A stretch of 64,000 bases of DNA from Amycolatopsis anabasis. GTDB taxonomy: Bacteria; Actinomycetota; Actinomycetes; Mycobacteriales; Pseudonocardiaceae. The position numbers were made by a program, and so were the translations under genes. Shown in pieces: positions 15,941-25,647 of the stretch. The stretch covers positions 326,676 to 390,675 of the forward strand of contig NZ_VTHK01000003.1 of NCBI RefSeq assembly GCF_009765355.1. Reading direction: 5' to 3'. How positions within the stretch are numbered: position 1 is the first letter of the stretch; each line of letters begins with the position of its first letter. The notes under the pieces are model-generated. The model worked only from the letters and a program-made list of their open reading frames with translations, did no database searches and was not told where the DNA came from.

Positions 15941-16804
15941 TCAGCGGCCCTGGCGGGCCATTTCTTCCAGGCGGCGGATGCGGTCGGCGATCGGCGGGTG
16001 CGTGGAGAACAGCCTGGACAGGCCCGCGCCCGGGCGGAACGGGTTCGCGATCATCAGGTGCGACTGGGAGACGATCCGCGGCTCCGGCGCCAGCGGCGCG
16101 GCGCGCGTGCCGCGGTCGAGCTTGGCCAGCGCGGACGCCAGGCCCAGCGGGTCGCCGGTCAGCTCGGCGCCGGAGGCGTCGGCCTGGTACTCCCGCGAGC
16201 GGCTCACCGCCATCTTCACCACTCCGGCGGCGATCGGGCCGATCAGCACCAGCAGCAGCGCGACCAGCGGGTTCCCGCTCTCCCGGTTGTTGCCGCCGAA
16301 CGCCCCGGCGAACATCGCGATGTTCGCGATCACGCTGACCACGCTGGCCAGGGCCCCGGCGACGCAGGAGATGAGGATGTCGCGGTTGTAGACGTGCGAC
16401 AGTTCGTGGCCGAGGACCGCCCGCAGCTCGCGCTCGTCGAGCAGGTCCAGGATCCCGGTGGTGCAGCACACCGCGGCGTTGCGCGGGTTGCGGCCGGTGG
16501 CGAACGCGTTCGGCGCCTGCGTCGGGCTGACGTACAGGCTGGGCATCGGCTGCCGGGCGCTGGTGGCGAGCTCGCGCACGATCCGGTACATCGCGGGCTG
16601 CTCGGCCTCGGAGACCGGGCGGGCGTGCATGGCGCGCAGGGCGAGCTTGTCGGAGTTGAAGTAGGCGTACGCGTTCATCGCGAGCGCGACGACCAGCCCG
16701 ATGATCAGCGCACCCCGGCCGAACAGGGAACTGATCCCGATGATGATGGCGCTGAGCAGGCCGAGCAGCAGCGCGGTCTTCAGCCCGTTCTGGTGCCTGT
16801 GCAC
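15941..16804 (-). CDS. htpX: Membrane zinc metalloprotease HtpX
   Basis: 287 residues from a GTG at 16804 with AAAGGAGG upstream. Two N-terminal membrane segments (residues about 11-28 and 31-48), then the zinc motif HELSH (His133, Glu134, His137), two more hydrophobic segments, and [13 protein letters not shown] with the third zinc ligand. HtpX degrades misfolded membrane proteins under envelope stress. It stands alone, diverging from a secreted beta-propeller gene. Confidence 0.93.
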   Translation of the reverse strand: MHRHQNGLKTALLLGLLSAIIIGISSLFGRGALIIGLVVALAMNAYAYFNSDKLALRAMHARPVSEAEQPAMYRIVRELATSARQPMPSLYVSPTQAPNAFATGRNPRNAAVCCTTGILDLLDERELRAVLGHELSHVYNRDILISCVAGALASVVSVIANIAMFAGAFGGNNRESGNPLVALLLVLIGPIAAGVVKMAVSRSREYQADASGAELTGDPLGLASALAKLDRGTRAAPLAPEPRIVSQSHLMIANPFRPGAGLSRLFSTHPPIADRIRRLEEMARQGR

Positions 16805-17006
16805 GTGCGCTGTGCCTCCTTTCCCCGCTCGTCGTCTACCCGGTGAAACGTGTGCAGGGGACACGAAGTTCCTTCGTGATCTTCGTACGGCCGTGCGCAC
16901 AACTCACTCCGATGCTCGTTTCACTCCACACGGCTCCCGGTGCCGGGTTAAGGTTTCACCAGAAGCCCCACGAAAGAGTGAGACGACGACCACTCGGGAG
17001 GCCGAG

Positions 17007-17978
17007 GTGCGCGGACCGATATTCCCTCGCCGGGCCTTGTTCGTCCTGTTCACCGCCCTGGTGGCCGGTGCGATCGGGGTGCTGCCCCCGGCCTCGGCCG
17101 CACAGGTCGTCAACGTCCGAGTCGGTGATCGGCCCGGCCCGATCGGGGTGAATTCGGCGACCGGCATGGTCTACGTGGCGAATACCGCCGCGGGCACGGT
17201 CTCGGTGGTCGACGGCCGGAAGAACGCCGTCACCGCGACCGTCCCGGTGGGCGAGGGGCCCAGCGCGGTCGCGGTGAACCAGTTCACCAACCGCGTCTAC
17301 GTGGCGCTCCCGGCGGCGGGCACGGTGGCGGTGCTCGACGGCGCGAGCAACACGGTGGCCGGGACGGTCGCCGCGGGCCCGGGCACCGCGGTGCTCGGCG
17401 TCGACGAATCCGTCAACCAGATCTACGCGGGCAGCAAGGACGGCGGCGCGGTCGGCGTGATCGACGGGGTGAGCAGCACGCTGACCGCGACGATCCCGGG
17501 CCCGGGCAGCGGTTTCTCCGGCGTGCGCGTCGATCCGGGCCGGAGGCTGGCGTACTTCTCCAGCGTGAACACGGACACGGTCGAGGTCCTCGACGCGAAC
17601 GCGAAGAAGTTCGTCGCGAGCATCAAGGTGGGCAAGGCCCCGGCCGGGCTGGACCTCCACCGCACGTCGAACACGATCTACGTGGCCAATGCCGGGATCC
17701 ACCACCTCTCGGTCGTGGACGGCTGGACCCGGACCGAGCGCAAGACCGTGCTGCTGCGCAGCGAGGCGTCCTCGGCCGCGGTGTACCAGCGGACCAACAC
17801 CGTGTACGCGAACGGCGGCCCGAACGGGATCGTGAAGATCGACGGCGCGAAGGGCGAACTCGCCGGGGAACTCTCGCTCGGCATCAACCCGGGCGAGGTC
17901 GCGGTGCACCAGCGGACCGGCGCGGTCTACGTCACCGATCCCCTGCACGACCTCGTCTCGGTGATCACCGGCTTCTGA
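17007..17978 (+). CDS. Secreted YVTN-type beta-propeller protein
   Basis: 323 residues from a GTG at 17007 with GGGAGG five bases ahead. Basic N-terminus and hydrophobic stretch form a signal peptide ending near ASAAQ. The rest is built from about seven repeats of roughly 42 residues with the pattern N-x-(V/I)YVAN...GTVSVVDG, the YVTN/YncE propeller. Such surface proteins bind ligands or other proteins; no catalytic residues are evident. It ends just before a 51-bp hairpin repeat. Confidence 0.85.
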   Translation: MRGPIFPRRALFVLFTALVAGAIGVLPPASAAQVVNVRVGDRPGPIGVNSATGMVYVANTAAGTVSVVDGRKNAVTATVPVGEGPSAVAVNQFTNRVYVALPAAGTVAVLDGASNTVAGTVAAGPGTAVLGVDESVNQIYAGSKDGGAVGVIDGVSSTLTATIPGPGSGFSGVRVDPGRRLAYFSSVNTDTVEVLDANAKKFVASIKVGKAPAGLDLHRTSNTIYVANAGIHHLSVVDGWTRTERKTVLLRSEASSAAVYQRTNTVYANGGPNGIVKIDGAKGELAGELSLGINPGEVAVHQRTGAVYVTDPLHDLVSVITGF

Positions 17979-18003
17979 GCCGCCCCCGGAGCGGCGCGAG
18001 GTG

Positions 18004-18054
18004 TCATGAGGGGACCCCTCCTGACGAATTTTGCCCGGAGGGGTCCCCTCATGA
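18004..18054. repeat. 51-bp hairpin repeat, copy 1 (terminator-like)
   Basis: Perfect 18-bp arms TCATGAGGGGACCCCTCC and their complement enclose a 15-base loop. A second copy at 58790-58840 has identical arms and a loop with four changes. Both follow a plus-strand gene end. Likely a bidirectional terminator belonging to a dispersed repeat family. Confidence 0.85.
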
Positions 18055-18103
18055 AACTCGGGCTTCACTTCGGGCGAACGGGGGCTGGGGGAGGCTGGGA
18101 AGC

Positions 18104-19288
18104 ATGGGCGAGCGGCGGGAGTACCGGCTCCGGGGCGGGCGGCAGGCGGATGTCGCCGCGGTGCGGAACGTGCTCGCGCAGCGCGGGGTGACCGGGCCGG
18201 ATGACGGGCCGATCGGCGAGCCGCTGGTGTTCCTCGCCTCGGGTGGCATCGGCGCCGGGTGCCTCCTGGCCGAGTTCGGCCACGGCGGGAGCAAACCGCT
18301 CCTGCTCGGGTTCCGGAGCCGCTGGCAGAGCCCGCGGGAGTGGATCCAGTCCACTGTGGACAGGCTGGGCGTCGAGGCCGCGGTGCGGACCGGCGGGGGT
18401 ACCCGGAAGCGGCTGACCAAGGAGCTGGCCGCGGGGAATCCGGTGCTCGTGCTGCCGGACCGGTACACGCTCGGGTACTGGGAGCTGCCGGAGGCGTTCG
18501 ACGGGGGTGGTGGGCACTTCGTAGTCGCCTACGCCGAAGAAAACGGCCGGGTGTTCGTCGACGATCGGAACCTCGCGCCGCTGACGGTCGAGCGGAAGGT
18601 GCTCGACCGGGCGCGCGGCCGGGTCGGGTCGTACAAGAACCTGCTGGTGTCGATCGGCGGCGGGCAGCCGCCGGACCTCGCCGGGTCGGTGCGGGCGGGG
18701 CTGGCCGATTGCGTCAGCCGGTTGTCGGACAAGTCCACGTCGTTCTCGGTTCCGGCCTGGGGGAAGTGGGCGAAGCTGCTCACCGACGAGCGGTCGGTCA
18801 AGGGCTGGCCCGCGGTGTTCGCCGACCGGCGCGGGCTGGTCGGCGCGCTGCTGTCGATCTGGGAGGGGGTCAGCCCGGACGGGATGACCGGCGGGCACCT
18901 GCGCGACCTGTTCGCCGACGGGCTCACCGAGGCCGCGCCGCTGCTGGAGTTGCCCGCGCTGGAGCGGAACGCGGGAAAGTGGCGGGAGATCGGCGAAAAG
19001 TGGCGGCGGCTCGGTGCGGCGGCGAGCACCGCGGAACTGCCGGAATTCGACTGGATGCGCGGGCTCACCGCGGCCGTGACCGCAGGGGTGCGCGCGGGGG
19101 ACGAAGGGCGCGAACGCGTCGCCGAATCGGCCGCCGAGCTGTGGCGGCTGCGCAATTATTACGACGCGGAAACCCCGTTCACCGAAAAGCAGGCGCGTAC
19201 GTTGTTCACCGACCTCGGCGAGCGCCTGCGTGACATTTACGCCGCCGAACGTGACGGGATCGCGGAACTGGCGGAGATAACCGCCTGA
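18104..19288 (+). CDS. BtrH N-terminal/DUF4872 domain protein
   Basis: 394 residues, no signal peptide. The N-terminal region (about 10-165) matches the BtrH_N pattern: DVAAVRNVLAQRGV, PLVFLASGGIGAGCLLAEF, GGGGHFVVAYAEENGRVFVDDR. BtrH in butirosin synthesis is an acyltransferase that moves a side chain from carrier protein to the aminoglycoside. The C-terminal part (about 200-385) is helical, matching DUF4872. His138 and Asp153 sit where a papain-like triad would place them, but the HC motif near the N-terminus seen in many members is absent (QAD instead); Cys53 is the only nearby cysteine. No antibiotic genes adjoin it. Confidence 0.75.
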   Translation: MGERREYRLRGGRQADVAAVRNVLAQRGVTGPDDGPIGEPLVFLASGGIGAGCLLAEFGHGGSKPLLLGFRSRWQSPREWIQSTVDRLGVEAAVRTGGGTRKRLTKELAAGNPVLVLPDRYTLGYWELPEAFDGGGGHFVVAYAEENGRVFVDDRNLAPLTVERKVLDRARGRVGSYKNLLVSIGGGQPPDLAGSVRAGLADCVSRLSDKSTSFSVPAWGKWAKLLTDERSVKGWPAVFADRRGLVGALLSIWEGVSPDGMTGGHLRDLFADGLTEAAPLLELPALERNAGKWREIGEKWRRLGAAASTAELPEFDWMRGLTAAVTAGVRAGDEGRERVAESAAELWRLRNYYDAETPFTEKQARTLFTDLGERLRDIYAAERDGIAELAEITA

Positions 19289-19372
19289 TAACTCCTGTAA
19301 CGACACCGGCGAAAACCGCGAATCAACGGGCGTGCCACGGCCATCGGAGAGCCGGCGGGAACGGGGAAGACG

Positions 19373-20422
19373 TTGAATCGCATCGGTCTCGCGGTGATCG
19401 GCGCCGGTTATTGGGGACCCAATCTGGTCCGCAACGCCCAGGCCACCCCGGCCCTGCGGCTGGAATACCTGTGCGACCTCGACATCACCCGCGCCCGCAA
19501 GGTGCTCGGCGGATACTCCACGGTCCGGGCCAGCGCCGCGCTGGACGAGGTCCTCGCCGACGAGAACGTGCACGCCGTCGCCATCGCCACCCCGGCCGGA
19601 ACGCACCTCAAGGTCGCCATGGCCGCCCTGGAGGCGGGCAAGCACGTGCTGGTGGAGAAACCCCTGGCCGCCAACCTCGCCGAGGGGCGCCAACTGGTCG
19701 AAGCCGCCGAAGCGCGCGGGCTGGTGCTGATGCTCGACCACACCTACTGCTACACGCCCGCCGTGCGGGAACTGCGGAAACTCGTCCGCGGTGGCGGGCT
19801 CGGCGAGATCCAGTACCTCGATTCGGTGCGCATCAACCTCGGGCTGGTGCAACCGGACGTCGACGTGCTCTGGGACCTCGCGCCGCACGACCTGTCGGTG
19901 TTCGGCGCGATCCTGCCCGATGACGTGAAACCGGTCGCGGTCGCCGCGCACGGCAGCGACCCGATCGGCGCCGGGCGCGCCTGCGTGGCGCACCTCACCA
20001 TCCGGCTCACCGGCGGCGCGATGGCGCACGTGCACGTGAACTGGTTGTCCCCCACCAAGATCCGCACCATGGTGATCGGCGGATCGGGCAGGACCGTGGT
20101 GTGGGACGACCTCAACCCGAGCCAGCGACTGTCCATTTACGACAGAGGCGTGGACCGGTGCGACCCGGAGGAACTGCCCGCGGAGAAACGCGAGCAGACG
20201 ATCGTCTCCTACCGGGTCGGGGACATGGTCGCGCCCGCGCTCACCGAGCAGGAGGCGCTGCGCGCGGTGATGGCCGAATTCGCCGACTCGATCGTCCAGG
20301 GGCGCCGCCCGCTCACCGACGGCCGGTCCGGGCTGCGGGTGCTGGCGCTGCTGGAGGCGGCGACGCAAAGCTTGGCACAAGGGGGAATCTTCGTGAACGT
20401 CGAGCAGGGGGAAGGCGAGTGA
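19373..20422 (+). CDS. Gfo/Idh/MocA-family sugar oxidoreductase (WbpB/WlbA-like)
   Basis: 349 residues from a TTG at 19373 with GGGGAAGA upstream. Rossmann motif G-A-G-Y-W-G at residues 10-15, then HAVAIATPAGTHLKVA and the family catalytic signature EKPLAAN (near 98-104). Members oxidise sugar or nucleotide-sugar hydroxyls with NAD(P). Because DegT aminotransferases and LbH acetyltransferases follow in the same operon, a role as UDP-HexNAcA 3-dehydrogenase in a WbpB-WbpE-WbpD-type route is likely. First gene of the operon; its stop overlaps the next start. Confidence 0.85.
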   Translation: MNRIGLAVIGAGYWGPNLVRNAQATPALRLEYLCDLDITRARKVLGGYSTVRASAALDEVLADENVHAVAIATPAGTHLKVAMAALEAGKHVLVEKPLAANLAEGRQLVEAAEARGLVLMLDHTYCYTPAVRELRKLVRGGGLGEIQYLDSVRINLGLVQPDVDVLWDLAPHDLSVFGAILPDDVKPVAVAAHGSDPIGAGRACVAHLTIRLTGGAMAHVHVNWLSPTKIRTMVIGGSGRTVVWDDLNPSQRLSIYDRGVDRCDPEELPAEKREQTIVSYRVGDMVAPALTEQEALRAVMAEFADSIVQGRRPLTDGRSGLRVLALLEAATQSLAQGGIFVNVEQGEGE

Positions 20423-21408
20423 GCAACGCGGCACAACCGATCGTGGGACAGCGGTTCCTGGTCACCGGGGGCGCCGGGACCATCGGTTCGGCGGTGGTGG
20501 ACCAGCTGGTCGCCGCGGGCGCGGCCGAGATCGTCGTGCTGGACAACCTGGTGCGGGGCCGCCGGGAGAACCTGGCCGAAGCCCGGGACCGGGCCGGTGA
20601 CGCGCTGCGACTGGTCGAGGGCGACATCAACGACGTCAAGCTGGTGCACGAGCTGACCGCGGGCAAGGACGTGGTCTTCCACCTCGCCGCGCTGCGCATC
20701 ACCCAGTGCGCCGAACAGCCCCGGCTCGCGCTGGAATCCCTGGTGGACGGCAGTTTCACCGTGCTGGAGGCCGCGGCCGCGGCAGGGGTGCGCAAGGTCG
20801 TGGCCTCCTCCTCGGCGTCGGTCTACGGGCTCGCCGAGACCTTCCCCACCACCGAGCGGCACCACCCGTACAACAACGACACCTTCTACGGCGCCGCGAA
20901 GGCGTTCAACGAGGGCATGCTGCGCAGCTTCCACGCGATGTACGGCCTGGACTACGTGGCCCTGCGCTACTTCAACGTGTACGGGCCGCGAATGGACGTG
21001 CACGGGCTCTACACCGAGGTGCTGATCCGCTGGATGGAGCGCATCGGTCGTGGCGAACCGCCGCTGATCTTCGGCGACGGCGCGCAGACCATGGACTTCG
21101 TGCACGTCCACGACATCGCGCGGGCCAACATCCTGGCGGCGCGGGCCCCGGTCACCGACACCGTGTACAACATCGCCAGCGGAATCGAGACCAGCCTGCG
21201 CGGGCTCGCGCTCGACCTGCTCGCCGCGATGGACTCGGACCTCGAACCCGAGCACGGCCCGGAACGCAAGGTCAACGGGGTCACCCGCCGCCTCGCCGAC
21301 ATCGGCGCGGCCGCCCGGGACCTCGGCTGGCATCCGGAGATCAAACTGGCCGACGGCTTGCGCGACCTGGTTTCCTGGTGGCGGGGTCAAACCGCCGGTG
21401 CGCGATAA
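20419..21408 (+). CDS. NAD-dependent epimerase/dehydratase (extended SDR)
   Basis: 329 residues from the GTG overlapping the previous stop (GTGA). The NAD motif G-G-A-G-T-I-G is at about 18-24, the catalytic Ser region SSSASVYG near 130-137, and the Y-x3-K pair as FYGAAKAF near 155-162. It resembles UDP-glucose/UDP-GlcNAc 4-epimerases and related dehydratases. Within this operon it should supply or interconvert a nucleotide-linked hexose or N-acetylhexosamine. Exact specificity cannot be read. Confidence 0.88.
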   Translation: MSNAAQPIVGQRFLVTGGAGTIGSAVVDQLVAAGAAEIVVLDNLVRGRRENLAEARDRAGDALRLVEGDINDVKLVHELTAGKDVVFHLAALRITQCAEQPRLALESLVDGSFTVLEAAAAAGVRKVVASSSASVYGLAETFPTTERHHPYNNDTFYGAAKAFNEGMLRSFHAMYGLDYVALRYFNVYGPRMDVHGLYTEVLIRWMERIGRGEPPLIFGDGAQTMDFVHVHDIARANILAARAPVTDTVYNIASGIETSLRGLALDLLAAMDSDLEPEHGPERKVNGVTRRLADIGAAARDLGWHPEIKLADGLRDLVSWWRGQTAGAR

Positions 21409-21600
21409 CCGGGCAACGGAATGATCCAGTTTTCCGGCAACGAGAACGGTCAGTGAAGATCCGGTTGCCGAATCGGCCGTTATCCAACCGCGACGGTTTT
21501 TCGACTGTCTTTCCCGGAAGAAACCGTAACGGGGTGCGCCTGGCTGTCGATTCTGGAACCGACCAGATGCGGTAACCGAATACGGCGGGTGGAGCACCAG

Positions 21601-24600
21601 ATGCGGTTCTTTTCGTTCGGGGGCGGCAGCGGACTCATCCGGCGCCGGCGCACTTTCTCGGTCCTGCTCCCCGTGGTGCTCTCGGTGGCCTCGCTCACCC
21701 TGGCCCCGCCGGCGGCCGCGGCCGGTCCGTGCGCGGTGCCGATCGTGAGCAAGGTGGCGTGCGAGAACACCAAACCCGGCAACCCGGACTGGGTGGTCGC
21801 CGCGATCGACGACTCGATCCTCGGCTTCACCCACGACATCAGCTACGCGCCGGGCAACACCGTCAACTTCAAGGTCAAAACCGACGCGAGCTCGTACGCG
21901 GTGAACATCTACCGGCTCGGCTACTACGGCGGCGCGGGCGCGCGGCTCGTGCAGTCGCTGACCCGGAGCACCCGCCAGACCCAGCCGAACTGCCTGGTCC
22001 CCGATCCCTCGACCCAGCTGCTGGACTGCGGCAACTGGGCGACCTCGGTGAGCTGGACCGTGCCCGCCGACGCGGTGTCCGGCCTCTACTACGCGGTGCT
22101 GCACCGCAACGACACCGGCGGCGAGAGCGAGATCGCGTTCGTCATCCGCGACGACACCAGCCAGTCCGACATCCTGTTCCAGACCTCGGACAGCACCTGG
22201 CAGGCCTACAACACCTACGGCAACGGCACGCAGCCCAGCGGCGGCAGCAGCCTCTACAGCGGCATCGGCCCGGGCAACGGCGGTTCGGCGTACAAGGTCA
22301 GCTACAACCGCCCGATCATCGGCGGCGAAACCGAGAACTTCATCTTCAACGCCGAGTACCCGATGCTGAAGTTCTTGGAAGCCAACGGATACGACCTCTC
22401 CTACACGACCGATGTGGACACCGCGCGGCGCGGCAACCTGATCACCAACCACAAGGTGTTCATGCCGGTCGGCCACGACGAGTACTGGTCGAACGAGCAG
22501 CGCACCAACGTGGAGAACGCGCGTAACGCCGGGGTGCACATGGCGTTCCTGACCGGAAACGACATCTTCTGGAAGACCCGGTGGGAGAACAGCGTCGACG
22601 GTTCGAACACCGCGTGGCGCACCCTGGTCTGCTACAAGGAGACCAAGGCCGGGCAGGTGGACCCGAACCCCGCGGAGTGGACCGGGACCTGGCGCGATCC
22701 GCGGTACAGCCCGCCGAAGGACGGCGGCCGCCCGGAGAACTCGTTGCTGGGCCAGATCTTCACGGTCAACGGCCGCCGCGACGACTCGCTGAGCGTGCCC
22801 GCCGCCTACGGCAAGATGCGGTTGTGGCGCAACACCCCGCTCGCCACCTCGAACACCGGCTACACGTTCCAGCCCGGCACCCTCGGCTACGAGTGGAACA
22901 CCGTGGAGGAGAACGGTTTCCAGCCGCCGGGCGTGGCGCAGCTGTCCCGCACCACGGTCACCATGAGCGGCCAGTACGTGCTGCAGAACCACGGTGACGT
23001 CTACGGTTCGGGCACCAAGACGCACGCGCTCACGCTGTACCGGCACGCCGGCGGGGCGCTCGTGTTCGCCGCGGGAACCGTGCAGTGGGCGTGGGGCGTG
23101 GAGAACGAACACCTCTTCCGCACCGCCACCCCGACCGCGGACATCCGGATGCAGCAGGCGACGGTGAACCTGCTCGCCGATATGGACACCCAGCCGGTGA
23201 CCCTCCAAACCGGACTGGTCCCGGCGACCAAGAGCACCGACCTCACCCCGCCGACGCTGAGCATCGGCGCCACGCCGTCGCCGACCGTGGCCGCGCCGTA
23301 CACGATCACCGGGACGGTCGGCGATCTGGCCGGGAAGGTCGCCGGGGTCGAGGTCTCGGTGGACAACGGCGCCACCTGGCGCGCGGCGAACTGGCAGGCG
23401 GGCAGCGGGAACTGGAGCTACACCTACACGCCCGCGCGTTCCGGGCAGGCGACCTACCAGGTCCGCGCGGTGGACGATTCGGCGAACCTGTCCGCGCCGG
23501 TGACCCGCACGGTCACCGTGAACCCGCGGCCCTGCCCGTGCGGCATCTGGACCGACACCAGCGTCCCGGCGAACCCGTCGGCCAGCGACTCGGGCGCGCT
23601 GGAGCTGGGCGTGAAGTTCCAGGCCAACGCGAACGGGTACATCCGGGGCGTCAAGTTCTACAAGGGCCAGGGCAACACCGGCACGCACACCGGCAGCCTG
23701 TGGAAGGCGGACGGCACCAGGCTCGCCACCGGCACGTTCACCGGCGAGACCGTGAACGGCTGGCAGACGCTGACGTTCCCGACCTCGGTGCCGATCACCG
23801 CGAACACCACGTACGTCGCCTCGTACCACACCGACACCGGGCACTACGCGGCCGACGCGGACTACTTCGCCAACTCCCCCAGCGGCCTGGAGCCGCTGAC
23901 CGCCCCGCGATCCACCACGACCGATCCGAACGGCGTGTTCAAGGTGGGCGCGAGCGGATTCCCGGACCGCAGCTACGGCAACACCAACTACTGGGTGGAC
24001 GTCGTGTTCGGCTACGACCCCGGCCCGGACACCCGCGCGCCGGAGATCGCGTCGCTGTCGCCGGGCAACGGGCACACCAGCGCCGCGCTGAACGCGGTCC
24101 CGGCCGTGGTCTTCGACGAACCGATCGCGCCGAGTTCGCTGCAGCTCACCCTGACCGGGCCGGGCGGCGCGGTCACCGGCACCACCGCGCTGTCCGCGGA
24201 CGGGCTGACCGCCACGTTCACCCCGAGCCAGCAACTGGCCGGCGGCACCAGCTACACCGCCTCGGTGCGGGCTTCGGACGGCGCGGGCAACGCGTTGCCG
24301 CACGCCCCGGTGACCTGGACGTTCAAAACCGGCAGCCCGCGGCCGGCGACCTGCCCGTGCACGATCTGGGACGACTTCGCCACCCCGGCGGTCGCCTCGG
24401 CGCCGGACAGCGCGGTCGAGGTCGGCACCAAGGTCCGGTTCGACAGCCGCGGCCAGGTGCTCGGCGTCCGGTTCTACAAGGGACCGGGCAACACCGGCAC
24501 GCACACCGGTTCGCTGTGGAGCGCGTCCGGGACCCGGCTGGCCACCGGCACCTTCACCGGCGAATCGGCCAGCGGCTGGCAGACGCTGATGTTCGCCAAT

Positions 24601-25647
24601 CCGGTGGACGTGCAGTCGGGCACCACGTACGTCGTGTCCTACTACGCGCCGAACGGCGGGTACGCGAACACCGCCGGCTACTTCGGTGGCGGCGGCGCGG
24701 ACTACGGCGCGATGCACGCGCTGGCCAACGGGGCCGACGGCGGCAACGGCGTCTACCGGTACGGCGCGGGCGGCGGGTTCCCGGCCAGCACCTACAACGC
24801 CGGCAACTACTGGGTCGACGCGATCTGGCAGCCCGGCGCCAACGGGGACAGCACGCCGCCCGCGGTGACCTCGACCAACCCCGCGTCCGGCGCGGCGAAC
24901 GTCTCGCTGACCGCACCGGTCACCATGACGTTCAACGAACCGGTCGACCTGGCCACCGCGCAGTTCTCGCTCGCCGATTCCGGCGGCGCGAAGCTGACCG
25001 GCACGGCGGCCCTGTCCACCGACAGGAAGACGCTCACCTGGACCCCGGCGGCCCGGCTGAACCCGGGCAACGCCTACACCGCGAGCATCAAGATCGCGGA
25101 CGTGAACGGGAACCTGATGCCCGCGGCGACCACCTGGTCGTTCACCACGGCGGCGACGCAGACCTGCCCGTGCTCGCTGTTCAGCGCGGCGACCGTGCCC
25201 ACGGTGACCTCGGCCGACGACGCGGGCAACTACGAGCTCGGGGTCCGGTTCACCACCTCGGCGAACGGATCGGTCACCGGCGTGAAGTTCTACAAGGGCG
25301 CCGGGAACACCGGTACGCACACCGGTTCGCTGTGGACCGCGGGCGGGCAGCTGCTGGCCACCGGGACGTTCACCGGGGAGACCGCGACCGGCTGGCAGAC
25401 GCTGACCTTCGCGACCCCGGTGCCGGTGACCGCGGGCCAGAGCTACGTGGCCTCCTACACCGCGCCGAACGGGCGCTACGCGGCCGACGGCGGCTACTTC
25501 CAGCGGACCGCGGTGACCAGCGCGCCGCTGAGCGCGCCGGCGACCGCGCCCGGTACCGCCAACGGCGTCTACAAGGTGGGTCCGGGTTTCCCGGCCTCGA
25601 CCTACCAGGGCGGGAACTACTGGGTCGATGTGGTGCTCGGTGGGTAA
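21601..25647 (+). CDS. Giant secreted protein: N,N-dimethylformamidase-like domain plus three DUF4082 domains
   Basis: 1348 residues from ATG 21601 (GGTGGAG upstream). Signal peptide ends near AAAAG. Residues about 45-530 match the large-subunit domain of N,N-dimethylformamidase, including IYRLGYYGG, the conserved VGHDEYWS near 294-301 and TVQWAWG near 497. An Ig-like domain follows (about 555-640). Three DUF4082 domains, each opening with C-P-C and containing the block KGxGNTGTHTGSLW, lie at about 643-805, 915-1080 and 1186-1348, separated by Big_5-like domains. The DUF4082 units probably bind carbohydrate. It lies inside a sugar operon and its stop overlaps the next glycosyltransferase start, so it likely acts on or anchors to the glycan made here. 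Substrate unknown. Confidence 0.85.
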   Translation: MRFFSFGGGSGLIRRRRTFSVLLPVVLSVASLTLAPPAAAAGPCAVPIVSKVACENTKPGNPDWVVAAIDDSILGFTHDISYAPGNTVNFKVKTDASSYAVNIYRLGYYGGAGARLVQSLTRSTRQTQPNCLVPDPSTQLLDCGNWATSVSWTVPADAVSGLYYAVLHRNDTGGESEIAFVIRDDTSQSDILFQTSDSTWQAYNTYGNGTQPSGGSSLYSGIGPGNGGSAYKVSYNRPIIGGETENFIFNAEYPMLKFLEANGYDLSYTTDVDTARRGNLITNHKVFMPVGHDEYWSNEQRTNVENARNAGVHMAFLTGNDIFWKTRWENSVDGSNTAWRTLVCYKETKAGQVDPNPAEWTGTWRDPRYSPPKDGGRPENSLLGQIFTVNGRRDDSLSVPAAYGKMRLWRNTPLATSNTGYTFQPGTLGYEWNTVEENGFQPPGVAQLSRTTVTMSGQYVLQNHGDVYGSGTKTHALTLYRHAGGALVFAAGTVQWAWGVENEHLFRTATPTADIRMQQATVNLLADMDTQPVTLQTGLVPATKSTDLTPPTLSIGATPSPTVAAPYTITGTVGDLAGKVAGVEVSVDNGATWRAANWQAGSGNWSYTYTPARSGQATYQVRAVDDSANLSAPVTRTVTVNPRPCPCGIWTDTSVPANPSASDSGALELGVKFQANANGYIRGVKFYKGQGNTGTHTGSLWKADGTRLATGTFTGETVNGWQTLTFPTSVPITANTTYVASYHTDTGHYAADADYFANSPSGLEPLTAPRSTTTDPNGVFKVGASGFPDRSYGNTNYWVDVVFGYDPGPDTRAPEIASLSPGNGHTSAALNAVPAVVFDEPIAPSSLQLTLTGPGGAVTGTTALSADGLTATFTPSQQLAGGTSYTASVRASDGAGNALPHAPVTWTFKTGSPRPATCPCTIWDDFATPAVASAPDSAVEVGTKVRFDSRGQVLGVRFYKGPGNTGTHTGSLWSASGTRLATGTFTGESASGWQTLMFANPVDVQSGTTYVVSYYAPNGGYANTAGYFGGGGADYGAMHALANGADGGNGVYRYGAGGGFPASTYNAGNYWVDAIWQPGANGDSTPPAVTSTNPASGAANVSLTAPVTMTFNEPVDLATAQFSLADSGGAKLTGTAALSTDRKTLTWTPAARLNPGNAYTASIKIADVNGNLMPAATTWSFTTAATQTCPCSLFSAATVPTVTSADDAGNYELGVRFTTSANGSVTGVKFYKGAGNTGTHTGSLWTAGGQLLATGTFTGETATGWQTLTFATPVPVTAGQSYVASYTAPNGRYAADGGYFQRTAVTSAPLSAPATAPGTANGVYKVGPGFPASTYQGGNYWVDVVLGG

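Noticed and set aside
21409..21600. Possible small gene or RNA between the epimerase and the giant secreted protein
   Set aside because: No ribosome site with a persuasive ORF and no clear RNA fold; it is most simply an internal promoter or leader.
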